Shown here one piece after another: positions 16,625 through 27,040 of a stretch of 64,000 nt of DNA. Position 1 is the first letter of the stretch; each line of letters starts with the position of its first letter. The position numbers were made by a program, and so were the translations under genes. The notes under the pieces are model-generated. The model saw only the letters and a list, made by a program, of their open reading frames with translations. It had not been told where the DNA came from and did not search any database. Location: NCBI GenBank assembly GCA_029780675.1, contig JAKOYE010000092.1, positions 1-64,000 on the forward strand, read 5' to 3'. Source of the DNA: Actinomycetes bacterium (GTDB lineage Bacteria > Actinomycetota > Actinomycetes > Mycobacteriales > Mycobacteriaceae).

Positions 16625-18421
16625 TCATCCCCGCGGCGCGACAAAGCCGACCGGGCCGGATGCCACACACACCGTGAGTGCCGCTGTCACGGCTTTCGCG
16701 GTGATGACGTCGCCGGCACCGGACAGCCGGACGAACACGCGGTTCAGCCCCGGCTTGACCGTCACCCGGGTCTCCGGGCCGACCGGCAGAGACAGCGCCA
16801 GCGCGCCGTCGGAGTTGGCCAGGTAGTTGATCTCGGCGGTCCACTCCGCCGGTAGTAGCGGACCGTCCAGGGGCATCCGGGCGGGTTCGTCGGGGCCGAC
16901 GAAATAGCCGCACTGCGGTCTGGGACCGTCGGCGATCCTGCGGACCCAGGTGACGTCGGCATCGACCACGTGACCTGCGCTGGTCAGCATCCGCAGCAGG
17001 CCGGTGGACCGGGCGAACTCCGGCCGGTCGCGGATGAGGGCGAACATATGGCTGGCCAGGCTCTCCGGTCCGACGACCCGCTGCAGGATCAGCGGATCGA
17101 CGTCCTGATCGAGCAGCGGCTCGACAGACCGTCCCCGGGCGGCGGCGAGATCCCGGACGGCGGTCTGCAGATATGCCTTGGTGGGGTTGTCCTGCCAACT
17201 GGTGCGGAAGGTCCCCGTGGAGACCAGGCTGGCCACCAGGAAAGCGGCGGCGGCACCGAGCACTGCGGCCGTGCGCCGCGGCGACGCGTCCAGCCAACGC
17301 GACGGGGGCCGGTTGGGGGCCGTCAAGCCCACCGCGGCCAGCAGTGCGAGTACCCACACCAGATCGGCGAGATAGCGCAGTGTCTGTGCGAGTTCGAGGG
17401 CCGTGAAGGCCGAGGACCGCATCAGGTAGATCGGCACCTGACAGGCCAGCGCGTAGCCCACCGCCGCCAGCCAGACCAACCCGATGCGGCGTTTGCGCAG
17501 TAAGGAGATCGCCACCGCCGCCGTCAGCGCGATCCAGCCGACCACGGCCGCTGCCGCCGGTGGGACTGCCCACGGCGAGGCCGGTGCCCACCGCTGCCAT
17601 TGCCACGGCCCGCCGGCCAGGGCCGGCACGATGCCATGCGTCACCGAGCGGCTCAGCAGATCCCAGGTCATCGCCAGATCCCCGCTCCAGCGCCGCTGGT
17701 CGACGACGGCGAGATACAGACCCACCCACGCCGCCGTCAGGCCCAGCGCCGGAATCCACAGCAACCTGCCGCGCCGCCACACCCGCACCGGCGAATCGGG
17801 GTGGCCGGCGACGTAGCAGAGCAGTGCGGTGACGGCGAAGGCCACGAAGGGGATGACCGCCGACTTCTCGAAGAACAGCAGCCCGCCGAGGTAGGCCAGC
17901 AGTCCGGTCGCCGCGTAGCGGCGGTTTCCGGTCCGCACCAGCAGGACCGCATCGGCGGTCACCCAGGCCAGCGCGGCCAGCATCGGCAGGTAGTTCAGCG
18001 CCGCCGCCCACCACGCGAACGCGGGTACCGCCAACGGCGTGAACAGGGCGAACACCAGCGGCACCAGCAGGACCGGCCGCCAGCCCAGGATGACGTACAG
18101 GGCCCGCAGCAGCGCCAGGGAGGCCACCAATTGCAGCACCAGGAGGCTCACCGCCGGCCACGTCCACACCAGTGGGGCCAGTCGGGTGATCGCACCGCCG
18201 AGCAGGAACGCCGCCGGCATCACATGCCCGTCGTGGTCGGTGAACAGGTAATCCAACGACAGCAGCGGCATGGTTCCGGCCCGGCCGACGATGATCAGGT
18301 CATCCCAGTAGAAATAGCCGCCGAACGCCAGCATCGCGCGGACCCCGAGTTGGCAGACGATCAGCGCAACCGCCGCCGCGGCCACCGGCGGTACCCGCCG
18401 GAAGGCACCTGACATCAGCAC
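16625..18421 (-). CDS. Large polytopic membrane protein, possible GT-C-like glycosyltransferase (Rv3635-like)
   Basis: Product of 598 residues with about ten membrane spans in the first 420. A probable external domain of about 170 residues follows. An early loop carries a YWDDLIIVGRAG motif with paired aspartates, as found in the first external loop of polyprenyl-sugar-dependent GT-C enzymes. It corresponds to Rv3635 and is divergent from galE1 by about 45 nt, again pointing to envelope polysaccharide work. Catalysis is inferred from topology only. Confidence 0.8.
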   Translation of the reverse strand: MLMSGAFRRVPPVAAAAVALIVCQLGVRAMLAFGGYFYWDDLIIVGRAGTMPLLSLDYLFTDHDGHVMPAAFLLGGAITRLAPLVWTWPAVSLLVLQLVASLALLRALYVILGWRPVLLVPLVFALFTPLAVPAFAWWAAALNYLPMLAALAWVTADAVLLVRTGNRRYAATGLLAYLGGLLFFEKSAVIPFVAFAVTALLCYVAGHPDSPVRVWRRGRLLWIPALGLTAAWVGLYLAVVDQRRWSGDLAMTWDLLSRSVTHGIVPALAGGPWQWQRWAPASPWAVPPAAAAVVGWIALTAAVAISLLRKRRIGLVWLAAVGYALACQVPIYLMRSSAFTALELAQTLRYLADLVWVLALLAAVGLTAPNRPPSRWLDASPRRTAAVLGAAAAFLVASLVSTGTFRTSWQDNPTKAYLQTAVRDLAAARGRSVEPLLDQDVDPLILQRVVGPESLASHMFALIRDRPEFARSTGLLRMLTSAGHVVDADVTWVRRIADGPRPQCGYFVGPDEPARMPLDGPLLPAEWTAEINYLANSDGALALSLPVGPETRVTVKPGLNRVFVRLSGAGDVITAKAVTAALTVCVASGPVGFVAPRG

Positions 18422-18424
18422 TGA

Positions 18425-19405
<981 letters not shown>

Positions 19406-19412
19406 CCGCGGG

Positions 19413-19751
19413 TCAGCGCTCCGGTGTCCGGGCGCTCTGCAGAGCCACCGCGCGGGCGAGTCGGGCGTATCGCAGTTCGAGTTCCTTGAACCGCAGATAG
19501 GTGCTGAGCGTGGTGAACACGAACGCGATCACCAGCGCGTAGGTCAACAGGTCGGCGCCGCGATCCACACCCAGCCAGTTGGCCACCACGGTGGTGTCGT
19601 CCGGGCGCAGGACGGCATAGACCGCGGCGATCACGAACAGCAGGTAGCCCACCTTCACCCAGGCCTTGGCCTTGGCGTTGGTGCGGGACCGCAGCAGGTA
19701 CACCAGCAGGGCCAGCACTGCCGAGATCAGCAGCACCTGTATCCAGTTCAT
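19413..19751 (-). CDS. Small membrane protein DUF2304, partner of PpgS (Rv3632-like)
   Basis: Product of 112 residues with three hydrophobic spans (IQVLLISAVLALLVYLL; VGYLLFVIAAVYAVL; LTYALVIAFVFTTLSTYL) and a charged C-terminus. In M. tuberculosis, Rv3632 stimulates the polyprenyl-phospho-GalNAc synthase Rv3631. The start overlaps the ppgS stop by 4 nt (ATGA), which supports a matched complex here. Catalytic residues are not expected. Confidence 0.88.
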   Translation of the reverse strand: MNWIQVLLISAVLALLVYLLRSRTNAKAKAWVKVGYLLFVIAAVYAVLRPDDTTVVANWLGVDRGADLLTYALVIAFVFTTLSTYLRFKELELRYARLARAVALQSARTPER

Positions 19752-20473
19752 CGGCGCATCCTCCCGCGCAGGAATCCGTCGAAGACGATGTTGACCCCGT
19801 TGAGCAGGGGCTGTCCCTTGGACATCGAATAATCGGTGTAGAGGATCTCGACCGGCTGTTCGGTCACCCGCCAGTGGTTCTCGTCGATCAGCGAGATGAA
19901 CTCGCCGGCATGGCTCATCCCGCTCATGGTCAGGGCGAGGTTGTCGGCGACCCGCCGATTGAACACCCGTAGTCCGTTGTGGGAGTCGGTGAGGCCCAGG
20001 CGCCTGCTGGCCGGACTCAGCCAGGCCGCCGCCCGCAGGATCACCCGTTTGAGCAGCGGGGTGTGGGTGGCACCCTCGGCCGCGAACCGGGTTCCGATCA
20101 CGATGTCGACATCGCCGCGCCGGAGTCGCTCGACCATCCTGACGACGTCGGAGACCCGATGCTGGCCGTCGGCGTCGAAGGTCGCGAAAACACCAGCGCC
20201 GGACTGGCTGCGGGCGTACTCGACCCCGGTCTGAATCGCCGCGCCCTGGCCGAGATTCACCGGATGGGTCACCACATGGGCGCCCGCTGCAAGTGCGACG
20301 TCGGCGGTGCCGTCGCGGCTGCCGTCGTCGACGCACACCACATGGGCAAAAGCCGAACGCAGCTCGCGGACGACTGTACTGATGACCCGTGCCTCGTTGA
20401 AGGCGGGAACGATGACCCAGACGTCCGCTGCGCGGGCGTCCCCGGGGTAGGTGTCCGCTGTCTCGATGTCCAT
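19748..20473 (-). CDS. ppgS: Polyprenyl-phospho-N-acetylgalactosaminyl synthase (GT2)
   Basis: GT2/DPM1-like glycosyltransferase of 241 residues. It shows VIVPAFNEARVI, VDDGSRDGT and the metal-binding DxD in TFDADGQH. By homology to Rv3631 it moves GalNAc from UDP-GalNAc to polyprenyl phosphate on the cytoplasmic face. That sugar later becomes the galactosamine decoration of arabinogalactan. GalE1, encoded alongside, may help supply the nucleotide sugar. The flippase-like gene lies 16 nt upstream on the same strand. Confidence 0.9.
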   Translation of the reverse strand: MDIETADTYPGDARAADVWVIVPAFNEARVISTVVRELRSAFAHVVCVDDGSRDGTADVALAAGAHVVTHPVNLGQGAAIQTGVEYARSQSGAGVFATFDADGQHRVSDVVRMVERLRRGDVDIVIGTRFAAEGATHTPLLKRVILRAAAWLSPASRRLGLTDSHNGLRVFNRRVADNLALTMSGMSHAGEFISLIDENHWRVTEQPVEILYTDYSMSKGQPLLNGVNIVFDGFLRGRMRR

Positions 20474-20489
20474 AAGCTACCCCTGCCGG

Positions 20490-21740
20490 TTACTCGGTGC
20501 GGGACAGCGCGGCCAGGTGTACGGCGATGCCGACCAGTGGCCCGCACAGCAGTGCGGCGACGGTGCGTGATTCCAGATCGAACGGCAGGGTCAGCAGGGC
20601 GGCGGCCGCGACCGTGGCGCCCACCCAGCCCAGCGAGTAGGCCCGGTGCAGGGCGGCGGCCACCGTCGCCGCGCCGGTCAGCGTGAGCAGGGCGACCGAG
20701 ACCGCGCCGGCGGTCAGCCAGGACAGCAGGACGCCGCTGGTCTGGTACGCCGGTCCGAACGCCAGCCGCAGCAGCCACGGCCCCAGCGCTGCTGCCGCCC
20801 CTACCCCCACCACACCGAGCGCAACGATCACGGCGGCGGGAACGAGCAAGGGCCTCAGTCGGGCGCCCCGGCGGCCGGCATCGACGAAGTGGGCGATGAG
20901 GTTGCCCTGCATGGCCGTCAGCGGCACCAGCAGCGGGGCCCGGGTGAGAGTGACGGCGAGGATCACCACACCGCCGGACGCGCCGAGTTCGCCGGAGGTC
21001 GCCTTCAGCAGCACCGGGAACCCCATCACCAGGATCGCGCTGGCACCGGCCGCGGCGATCGAGTGCGCGGACCCGCGCAGGAACGTCCGGGCACTCCCGT
21101 CGGTGCTCAACCGGGCGGCCGACCGGGCGGTCGTCGAGACCGTCAGGAGCAGAACCCAGGCCACCGCCCCGGCCACCGTGGCCCACAGGAAGCCGGCCAA
21201 CCCCCACCCGAGCAGGAACGCCCCCAGCGCGACCAGCACCCGGATGACGGCATCGGTGACCATCAGCGAGCCGTAGGCGGTCCACCCACCGACCCCGGCC
21301 AGCATGCCCAGCAGGGTCGCGTGCAGACAGAAGCCGCCCAGACCGGCAGCCAGCAGCGCCACCGACAGTTCGGTCGACGCGGTGAAGATATGCGGCGACC
21401 ACCACGGCGCGGTGGCGGCGATGGCGGTGGCGGCGCCCAACCCCACCGCGGCGGCGACCCACATCGGCCGGGTGCGTGGGCCGTCCGCGGCCGACGGGCG
21501 GTACCGGCTGTGCCGCACCTCCCGGGTGGCCTCCTGCAGCAACCCGTTGGCGGCCCCAGTCACCAGCCCGAACGCGCCCCAGAACACCCCGAACAGCGAG
21601 AAACCGGCCGGATCGAGGGTGCGTGCGGCCAGGTACAACACCGCGTAACCGCACACCGCGGTGATGGCGGTCGCGATCCCGACTCGCGCCACGCTGCCCC
21701 GCGCGACGGGTCCGGCGGTCGCGTTCCCGCCGTCGGTCAC
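20490..21740 (-). CDS. Polysaccharide flippase/MATE-like membrane protein (Rv3630-like)
   Basis: Product of 416 residues with about twelve hydrophobic spans and almost no soluble domain, the layout of Wzx/MVF lipid-linked sugar exporters. Start GTG 21740 overlaps the upstream peptidase stop by 4 nt (GTGA). That overlap is why this start was chosen over the longer open frame. With ppgS next to it, flipping a polyprenyl-linked GalNAc is one possibility. Exporting the product of the upstream peptide synthetase is another. Neither is shown by sequence. Confidence 0.82.
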   Translation of the reverse strand: MTDGGNATAGPVARGSVARVGIATAITAVCGYAVLYLAARTLDPAGFSLFGVFWGAFGLVTGAANGLLQEATREVRHSRYRPSAADGPRTRPMWVAAAVGLGAATAIAATAPWWSPHIFTASTELSVALLAAGLGGFCLHATLLGMLAGVGGWTAYGSLMVTDAVIRVLVALGAFLLGWGLAGFLWATVAGAVAWVLLLTVSTTARSAARLSTDGSARTFLRGSAHSIAAAGASAILVMGFPVLLKATSGELGASGGVVILAVTLTRAPLLVPLTAMQGNLIAHFVDAGRRGARLRPLLVPAAVIVALGVVGVGAAAALGPWLLRLAFGPAYQTSGVLLSWLTAGAVSVALLTLTGAATVAAALHRAYSLGWVGATVAAAALLTLPFDLESRTVAALLCGPLVGIAVHLAALSRTE

Positions 21741-23065
21741 AGCGGCGGGAGCCCTGTCGCGTACAGCCAGGCATCCCACAACGGCCGCAGCGAGACATCG
21801 GCGTAGTTGGCGGCCAATCCGGTGAAATCGTCGGTGACGGCCGTGCCGTGCCGGAACCGGGTGGTCCAGTCCCGCAGCAGAGCGAAGAACTTCTGGTCGC
21901 CGATCACCCCGCGCAGCGCATGCAGGGTCAGGGCGCCGCGCTTGTAGACCCGATCGTCGAACATGTCCGCCGGCCCGGGGTCCGCGAGCAGCAGATTCTG
22001 GGGCAGCGCGGCGAGGCGGCGGTGGTACTGACGCGCCAGGTTCGCGGCGGCGGGTCCACCGGAGTGCTCCGACCACAGCCACTCGGCGTAGCAGGCGAAA
22101 CCCTCGTGCAGCCAGATGTCGCGCCACCGTCGCGCGGTGACGCTGTTGCCGAACCACTGGTGGGCCAGTTCGTGGGCGACCAGGCGTTCGTGGCCCCGGC
22201 TGCCGTCGCAGTGGTTGGCCCCGAAGATCGACATGCCCTGGGCCTCGAGCGGGATCTCCAGGTCGTCATCGGTCACGACGACGGTGTAGCCCGCTGCGAA
22301 GGGGTAGGGGCCGAACAGTTTGACGAACAGTTTCATCATCTGCGGCTGGCGGGCGAAGTCGTGGTCGAAGGCGGTCTTGAGCCGCTGCGGCAGGAATACC
22401 TGCATCGGCACCGTCGTCTTGGGAAGCCGGTGCTGCTGGTACACGCCGATCTGCAGGGTGGCCAGGTATGTCGAGGTGGGTTCGGGTTGCTCGAACGTCC
22501 ATTCGGTCTGCGCGGCGCGGACCCGTCGCGACACCAACTCACCCGGTGCGACGACCCGGTAGGGACTGTCGGTACTCACCTTGATCCGGTAGCTCGCCTT
22601 GGCGCTGGGGTGGTCGTCGCACGGGAACCACGACGGCGAGCCGTTGGGCTGCCCGGCGACCAGGGCGCCGTTGGACAACTCCTCGAAGCCCACCGTGCCC
22701 CAGACGCTGCGAATCGGACGGGGGGTGCCGCCGTAGCGGATCGCGACGGACATCGCCGACCCCGCCGGCAGCGCGGCGTCCAGGCGGATCCGCAACTTGC
22801 CCGCCGATGTCGCGAAGTGGGCGGGACGCCTGCCGTTGACGGTGACCTTGCTGACGCTGAGGGCATCGGAGATGTCGAGGGTGAAGGTCCGCAACGAGGC
22901 CAGCGTGACCGCGGTGACGGTGGCGGTACCGGAGAGCCGGTTGCTGGCCATCTTGTAGTCAAGATCGAGGTCGTACCGCGACACCCGGTAGCCGAAGTTC
23001 CCGCTGTGCGGAATGTACGGATCGATGACGGGCGGCCGGCTGCCCTTCTTGGCCGCGCGCTTCAC
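21737..23065 (-). CDS. Short M1-family zinc metallopeptidase
   Basis: Product of 442 residues. The N-terminal beta-sandwich and thermolysin-like catalytic domain are present. The zinc site is H298-E299-x2-H302 with Glu321 eighteen residues on (HELAHQWFGN...WLHEGFA). The GAMEN loop is replaced by EAQGMSIFG. Usual M1 aminopeptidases exceed 800 residues; the helical C-terminal domain is absent here. No signal peptide is seen, so it is probably cytosolic. Start GTG 23065 overlaps the synthetase stop by 4 nt. It may process a peptide or aminoacyl product of that enzyme, which is inference. Confidence 0.87.
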   Translation of the reverse strand: MKRAAKKGSRPPVIDPYIPHSGNFGYRVSRYDLDLDYKMASNRLSGTATVTAVTLASLRTFTLDISDALSVSKVTVNGRRPAHFATSAGKLRIRLDAALPAGSAMSVAIRYGGTPRPIRSVWGTVGFEELSNGALVAGQPNGSPSWFPCDDHPSAKASYRIKVSTDSPYRVVAPGELVSRRVRAAQTEWTFEQPEPTSTYLATLQIGVYQQHRLPKTTVPMQVFLPQRLKTAFDHDFARQPQMMKLFVKLFGPYPFAAGYTVVVTDDDLEIPLEAQGMSIFGANHCDGSRGHERLVAHELAHQWFGNSVTARRWRDIWLHEGFACYAEWLWSEHSGGPAAANLARQYHRRLAALPQNLLLADPGPADMFDDRVYKRGALTLHALRGVIGDQKFFALLRDWTTRFRHGTAVTDDFTGLAANYADVSLRPLWDAWLYATGLPPL

Positions 23066-26000
23066 GCCCGTCCACTCTCCGTTCCGGACTTCGCGGCCTT
23101 GGACTTCTTGCCCGTCCACGGGGCGATCGGGTTGCCCTGCCAGCGGGTCGACGGCGGAACCTCGTCACCGCGCATCACCAGGGAAGCGGGGCCGACGGTC
23201 GCGCCCGCGCCGATGCGCGAGGCGGGCAGTGCCACGCAGTGCGGCCCGAGCGTCGCGCCGTCCTCCAGGACGACGGTGTCCATCCGCATGATGCGGTCGT
23301 GGAAGAGGTGGGTCTGCACCACACACCCCCGGTTGACGGTGCTGCCGTCGCCGAGTGACACCAGGTCCGCCTCAGGCAGCCAGTACGTCTCGCACCACAC
23401 CCCGTGGCCGATCTTGGCCCCCAGCGCGCGCAGCCAGACGTTCATCACCGGTGTTCCGGCCGCGGCCCGGGCGAACCACGGGGCGGCCACCGTTTCGACG
23501 AAGGTGTCGGCCACCTCGTTGCGCCACACGAACGACGACCACAGTGGCTGCTCGCCGGTCCGGATACGGCCCACCACAAGCCATTTCGCCACCACCGCCG
23601 AGCCACAGGCCACCGCCCCGGCCGCCAGCAGCACCAGACCGCCGGCCAGCCCGGCCAGCCCGTAGCCGCCGATGAGGACAAGGGCCTGCAGACCGGCGAG
23701 AACGGCGGTCCCGATCGCGAAGGTCACCACGACCGGGATCAGCCGGCAGGTTTCCACCGCCGCACGCATCACCTTCAGCCGCAGCGGCGGGTCGTAGGTC
23801 AGCGCGGCGTCCGCGGTGTCGGCGTGCCGGCGCAACCGGATAGGCGGGCTGCCCAGCCACGACGAGCCGCTCTTGGCCTTCGGCGGGGTCGCCGAGAGCA
23901 CCGCGACCAACCCGTCGTCGGGTACCCGGCGGCCGGGCTGGGTGATCCCGGAGTTTCCGAGGAACGCCCGCTTGCCCACGGTGGCCTTGGCGACGTGGAT
24001 CCAGCCGCCGCCGAGCTCGTAGGAGGCCACCATGGTGTCGTCGGCCAGGAAGGCGCCGTCCTCGACCACGGTGAACTTCGGGGTGAGCAGGGCGGTGGAG
24101 ATCTCGGTGTTGCGGCCGATCCGGGCGCCCAGGATGCGCAACCACACCGGGGTCAGCAGACTGGCGTAGAGCGGGAACAGATAGTTCCGGGCGGCGTCCA
24201 TCAGCCGTTCGGTGGCCCACAGTTGCCAGCCGATCCGGCTGCGGACCGGGTGGTACCCCTCGCGTAACCCGATCGCCATGACCCGCACCCCGATGACGGT
24301 CAACACGGCGTAGACGGCCATTGCGGCCAGGGTCGCCACCGGAATCCAGGGCAGGGCCGCCGCGACCGCACCGGTCAGGGTGGACGCTCCACGGGCACCC
24401 CAGCCGACGACCGCCAGGCCGGCCGCCAGCGCCACCAGCGGCAGTCCGCCCAGCAGCAGCGAGCTCACCCCGTAGATCGCCACCCAGTGCGCGGCCCGCG
24501 GCGGCCGGTGATCCGGCCAGGGGTGGCGGGCCTTACCGGACTTCACCGCCGGTGAGCCCTTCCAGTACTGGCCGTTCTTGACCTTGCCGATCACCGCCGA
24601 ACCGGCGGCCACGTCGGCGTCCTTGCCGATGACGGCACCGGGCAGCAGCGTCGTCCGCGCCCCGATGGTGGCGTCGTTACCGATGGTGATCGGGCCGACG
24701 TGGAACAGGTCCCCGTCGATCCAATGCCCGGTGAGATCCACCTCCGGCTCCACCGAACTGCGATGCCCCAGGGTGAGCATGCCGGTCACCGGTGGCGCCG
24801 AATGCAGGTCGACCCCCTTACCGACGCTGTTGCCCAGCGCCCGGGCGTAGTACACCAGCCAGGGTGCGCCGGCCAGATTCTCCGCGCCGCTGGCCTCGGC
24901 AAGTCGCTCGGCCAGCCACACCCGCATGTGCTCGCCGCCACCGCGGCGGTAGGTGCCCGGTTCGAGCCGCCGGAGCAGCAGGCGCGCACCCAGCACCGCG
25001 ATCGCCATCCGCCCCAGCGGGGACACGAACATCACGAACGCCGCGATGACCAGCCACCAGTCGACGGGCACCAGCCACGGCAGCGGATGCACCGCGGCGA
25101 GGGTGTTGTTGAGCACGGCCAGCCAGGTCAGCCACTGCGCCGCCGTCAGGGTGGCCAGCGGCACGGTCAGCGCCACCTGCGCGATCCGGGTCCCGACGGG
25201 TGTGGGATCGACGGTGCGGGGGGTGACGGCGACGGGGGCGGGGGAGTCCGCCGCGGTTTCGTCCAGGAAACCGGCCAGGGAGCCGAGCCTGGGGTGGTCG
25301 TAGAGGTGCGCGACCGTCATCTCCGGGTACTGCGGCCGCAGCGCCACCACCAGCTGCGCGGCGGACAGTGAGCCGCCGCCGAGGGCGAAGAAATCGGCCT
25401 CCGGGCCGTCGACGACGGTGCCGAGGATGTCCTGCCACAGACCGGCCAGCCGGCCCATCGTGCCGCCGAGTTGGGCGCCGACGTCGGGGGTGTCACCCGG
25501 TGGCGGCCAGGGCAGCGCGTCGCGGTCGACCTTCCCCGACGTGCGGGTCGGCAGCTCATCGACGAGCACCAGACGCGGAACCAGCGCCGCGGGGAGCGAA
25601 TTGGCGAGTTCGGTGCGGGCGGCGGCCAGATCGAAGTCCGGGTCGGCCGACGCCACGTAGCCGACCAGGATCGGTGTGCCGGTTGCGGACCGGCGGACCG
25701 CGGCCGCTCCGCCGCTGACCCCGGGCAGGTGTACCAGTGCGGAATCGACCTCGCCCAGTTCGATACGGCGTCCGCCCACCTTCACCTGGTCGTCGGCGCG
25801 GCCCTGGAAGTACAGGCCGTCGGGTTCCAGCCGGACCAGGTCTCCGCTGCGGTAGGCGCGCGCCCAGCCCAGGGTCGGCATCGGCGCATACTTCTCGGCG
25901 TCCTTCTGCGGGTCGAGGTAACGGGCCAGTCCGACCCCGCCGATCACCAGTTCCCCGACCTCGCCCCAGCCGACCTGGTTACCGGCACCGTCGACCACGG

Positions 26001-26979
26001 CCAGATCCCAGCCGTCGAGGGGCAGTCCGATGCTGACCGGGCCACCGCCCAGTCGCGCGCCGCACGCCACCACGGTCGCCTCCGTCGGGCCGTAGGTGTT
26101 CCACACCTCGCGGCTGACACCGTCTTCGCCGGAGGCCAGTCGCTCGGCCAGATCCGGGGGGCACGCCTCACCGCCGAAAATCAGCAGACGCACCGCCTCC
26201 AACGCCTCGGCGGGCCAGAGCGCGGCCAGCGTCGGGACGGTCGACACCACGGTGATATCCCTCGACACCAGCCAGGGGCCGAGGTCCATGCCGCTGCGGA
26301 CCAGGGAGCGCGGCGCCGGGACCAGGCAGGCCCCGTACCGCCATGCCAACCACATCTCCTCGCAGGAGGCGTCGAACCCCACCGACAGACCCGCCAGCAC
26401 CCGGTCACCCGGGCCGATCGGATTGTCCCGCAGGTACATCCGGGCTTCGGCGTCGACGAACGCGGCGGCGTTGCGATGGCTGACCGCTACTCCCTTCGGA
26501 ACGCCGGTCGACCCCGAGGTGAAGATGATCCACGCATCGTCGCCGGGTTGCGGGGCGGCGACGCTCCACCCCCGCGACGAACCCGGGCCGCGTTTGAGTC
26601 CGGACTCGGTGATCACCCCGGCGACACCGGCCTCGCCGAACACCAACTCGGCGCGCTCGTCGGGGTCGTCGGCGTCCACCGGCACATAGGCCGCGCCGGC
26701 GGCCAGCGTGGACAGGATGGCCATGTACAGCGAGTAGGAGCCCGACGGCATCCGGATACCGACCCGGTCGCCGCGGCCGATACCGCGGGCTGCCAGCCAC
26801 TGCACACCGGCCTCGATGTCGACGAGCATCTCGGCGTAGGTCAGTTGCACCTCGCCGTCGTCGATCCCGGTCGCCTCCGGGTACCGCGCCGCGGTGTCGT
26901 AAAAAACGTCGATCAACGTCCGCGGCGGCGGCGCATGGCCCGACCGCAGGTATTGCGAAGGGATTTCCGGCGTCGCCAC
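23062..26979 (-). CDS. Membrane-bound Pls-type non-ribosomal peptide synthetase (A-PCP-terminal domain)
   Basis: About 1305 residues. The adenylation domain (about 15-490) has IFTSGSTGVPKGVAVSH, YGPTEATVV, YRSGDLVRL and the catalytic Lys region SGKVDRDAL. The carrier domain has phosphopantetheine Ser537 in LGGGSLSAAQL. No canonical condensation domain follows. Instead there are six membrane spans interleaved with left-handed beta-helix hexapeptide segments (ITIGNDATIGARTTL; VVLEDGATLGPH), as in the terminal domain of epsilon-poly-lysine synthetase. It probably forms an amide or ester at the membrane face. GTG 26979 is used; GTG 27028-27030 is an alternative. Confidence 0.9.
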   Translation of the reverse strand: MATPEIPSQYLRSGHAPPPRTLIDVFYDTAARYPEATGIDDGEVQLTYAEMLVDIEAGVQWLAARGIGRGDRVGIRMPSGSYSLYMAILSTLAAGAAYVPVDADDPDERAELVFGEAGVAGVITESGLKRGPGSSRGWSVAAPQPGDDAWIIFTSGSTGVPKGVAVSHRNAAAFVDAEARMYLRDNPIGPGDRVLAGLSVGFDASCEEMWLAWRYGACLVPAPRSLVRSGMDLGPWLVSRDITVVSTVPTLAALWPAEALEAVRLLIFGGEACPPDLAERLASGEDGVSREVWNTYGPTEATVVACGARLGGGPVSIGLPLDGWDLAVVDGAGNQVGWGEVGELVIGGVGLARYLDPQKDAEKYAPMPTLGWARAYRSGDLVRLEPDGLYFQGRADDQVKVGGRRIELGEVDSALVHLPGVSGGAAAVRRSATGTPILVGYVASADPDFDLAAARTELANSLPAALVPRLVLVDELPTRTSGKVDRDALPWPPPGDTPDVGAQLGGTMGRLAGLWQDILGTVVDGPEADFFALGGGSLSAAQLVVALRPQYPEMTVAHLYDHPRLGSLAGFLDETAADSPAPVAVTPRTVDPTPVGTRIAQVALTVPLATLTAAQWLTWLAVLNNTLAAVHPLPWLVPVDWWLVIAAFVMFVSPLGRMAIAVLGARLLLRRLEPGTYRRGGGEHMRVWLAERLAEASGAENLAGAPWLVYYARALGNSVGKGVDLHSAPPVTGMLTLGHRSSVEPEVDLTGHWIDGDLFHVGPITIGNDATIGARTTLLPGAVIGKDADVAAGSAVIGKVKNGQYWKGSPAVKSGKARHPWPDHRPPRAAHWVAIYGVSSLLLGGLPLVALAAGLAVVGWGARGASTLTGAVAAALPWIPVATLAAMAVYAVLTVIGVRVMAIGLREGYHPVRSRIGWQLWATERLMDAARNYLFPLYASLLTPVWLRILGARIGRNTEISTALLTPKFTVVEDGAFLADDTMVASYELGGGWIHVAKATVGKRAFLGNSGITQPGRRVPDDGLVAVLSATPPKAKSGSSWLGSPPIRLRRHADTADAALTYDPPLRLKVMRAAVETCRLIPVVVTFAIGTAVLAGLQALVLIGGYGLAGLAGGLVLLAAGAVACGSAVVAKWLVVGRIRTGEQPLWSSFVWRNEVADTFVETVAAPWFARAAAGTPVMNVWLRALGAKIGHGVWCETYWLPEADLVSLGDGSTVNRGCVVQTHLFHDRIMRMDTVVLEDGATLGPHCVALPASRIGAGATVGPASLVMRGDEVPPSTRWQGNPIAPWTGKKSKAAKSGTESGRA

Positions 26980-27040
26980 GGCTTCGAATCCTAGGGCGCG
27001 GCGCCCGGCGCGGCCGGGCACCTGCGACACTGGGTCGGCA

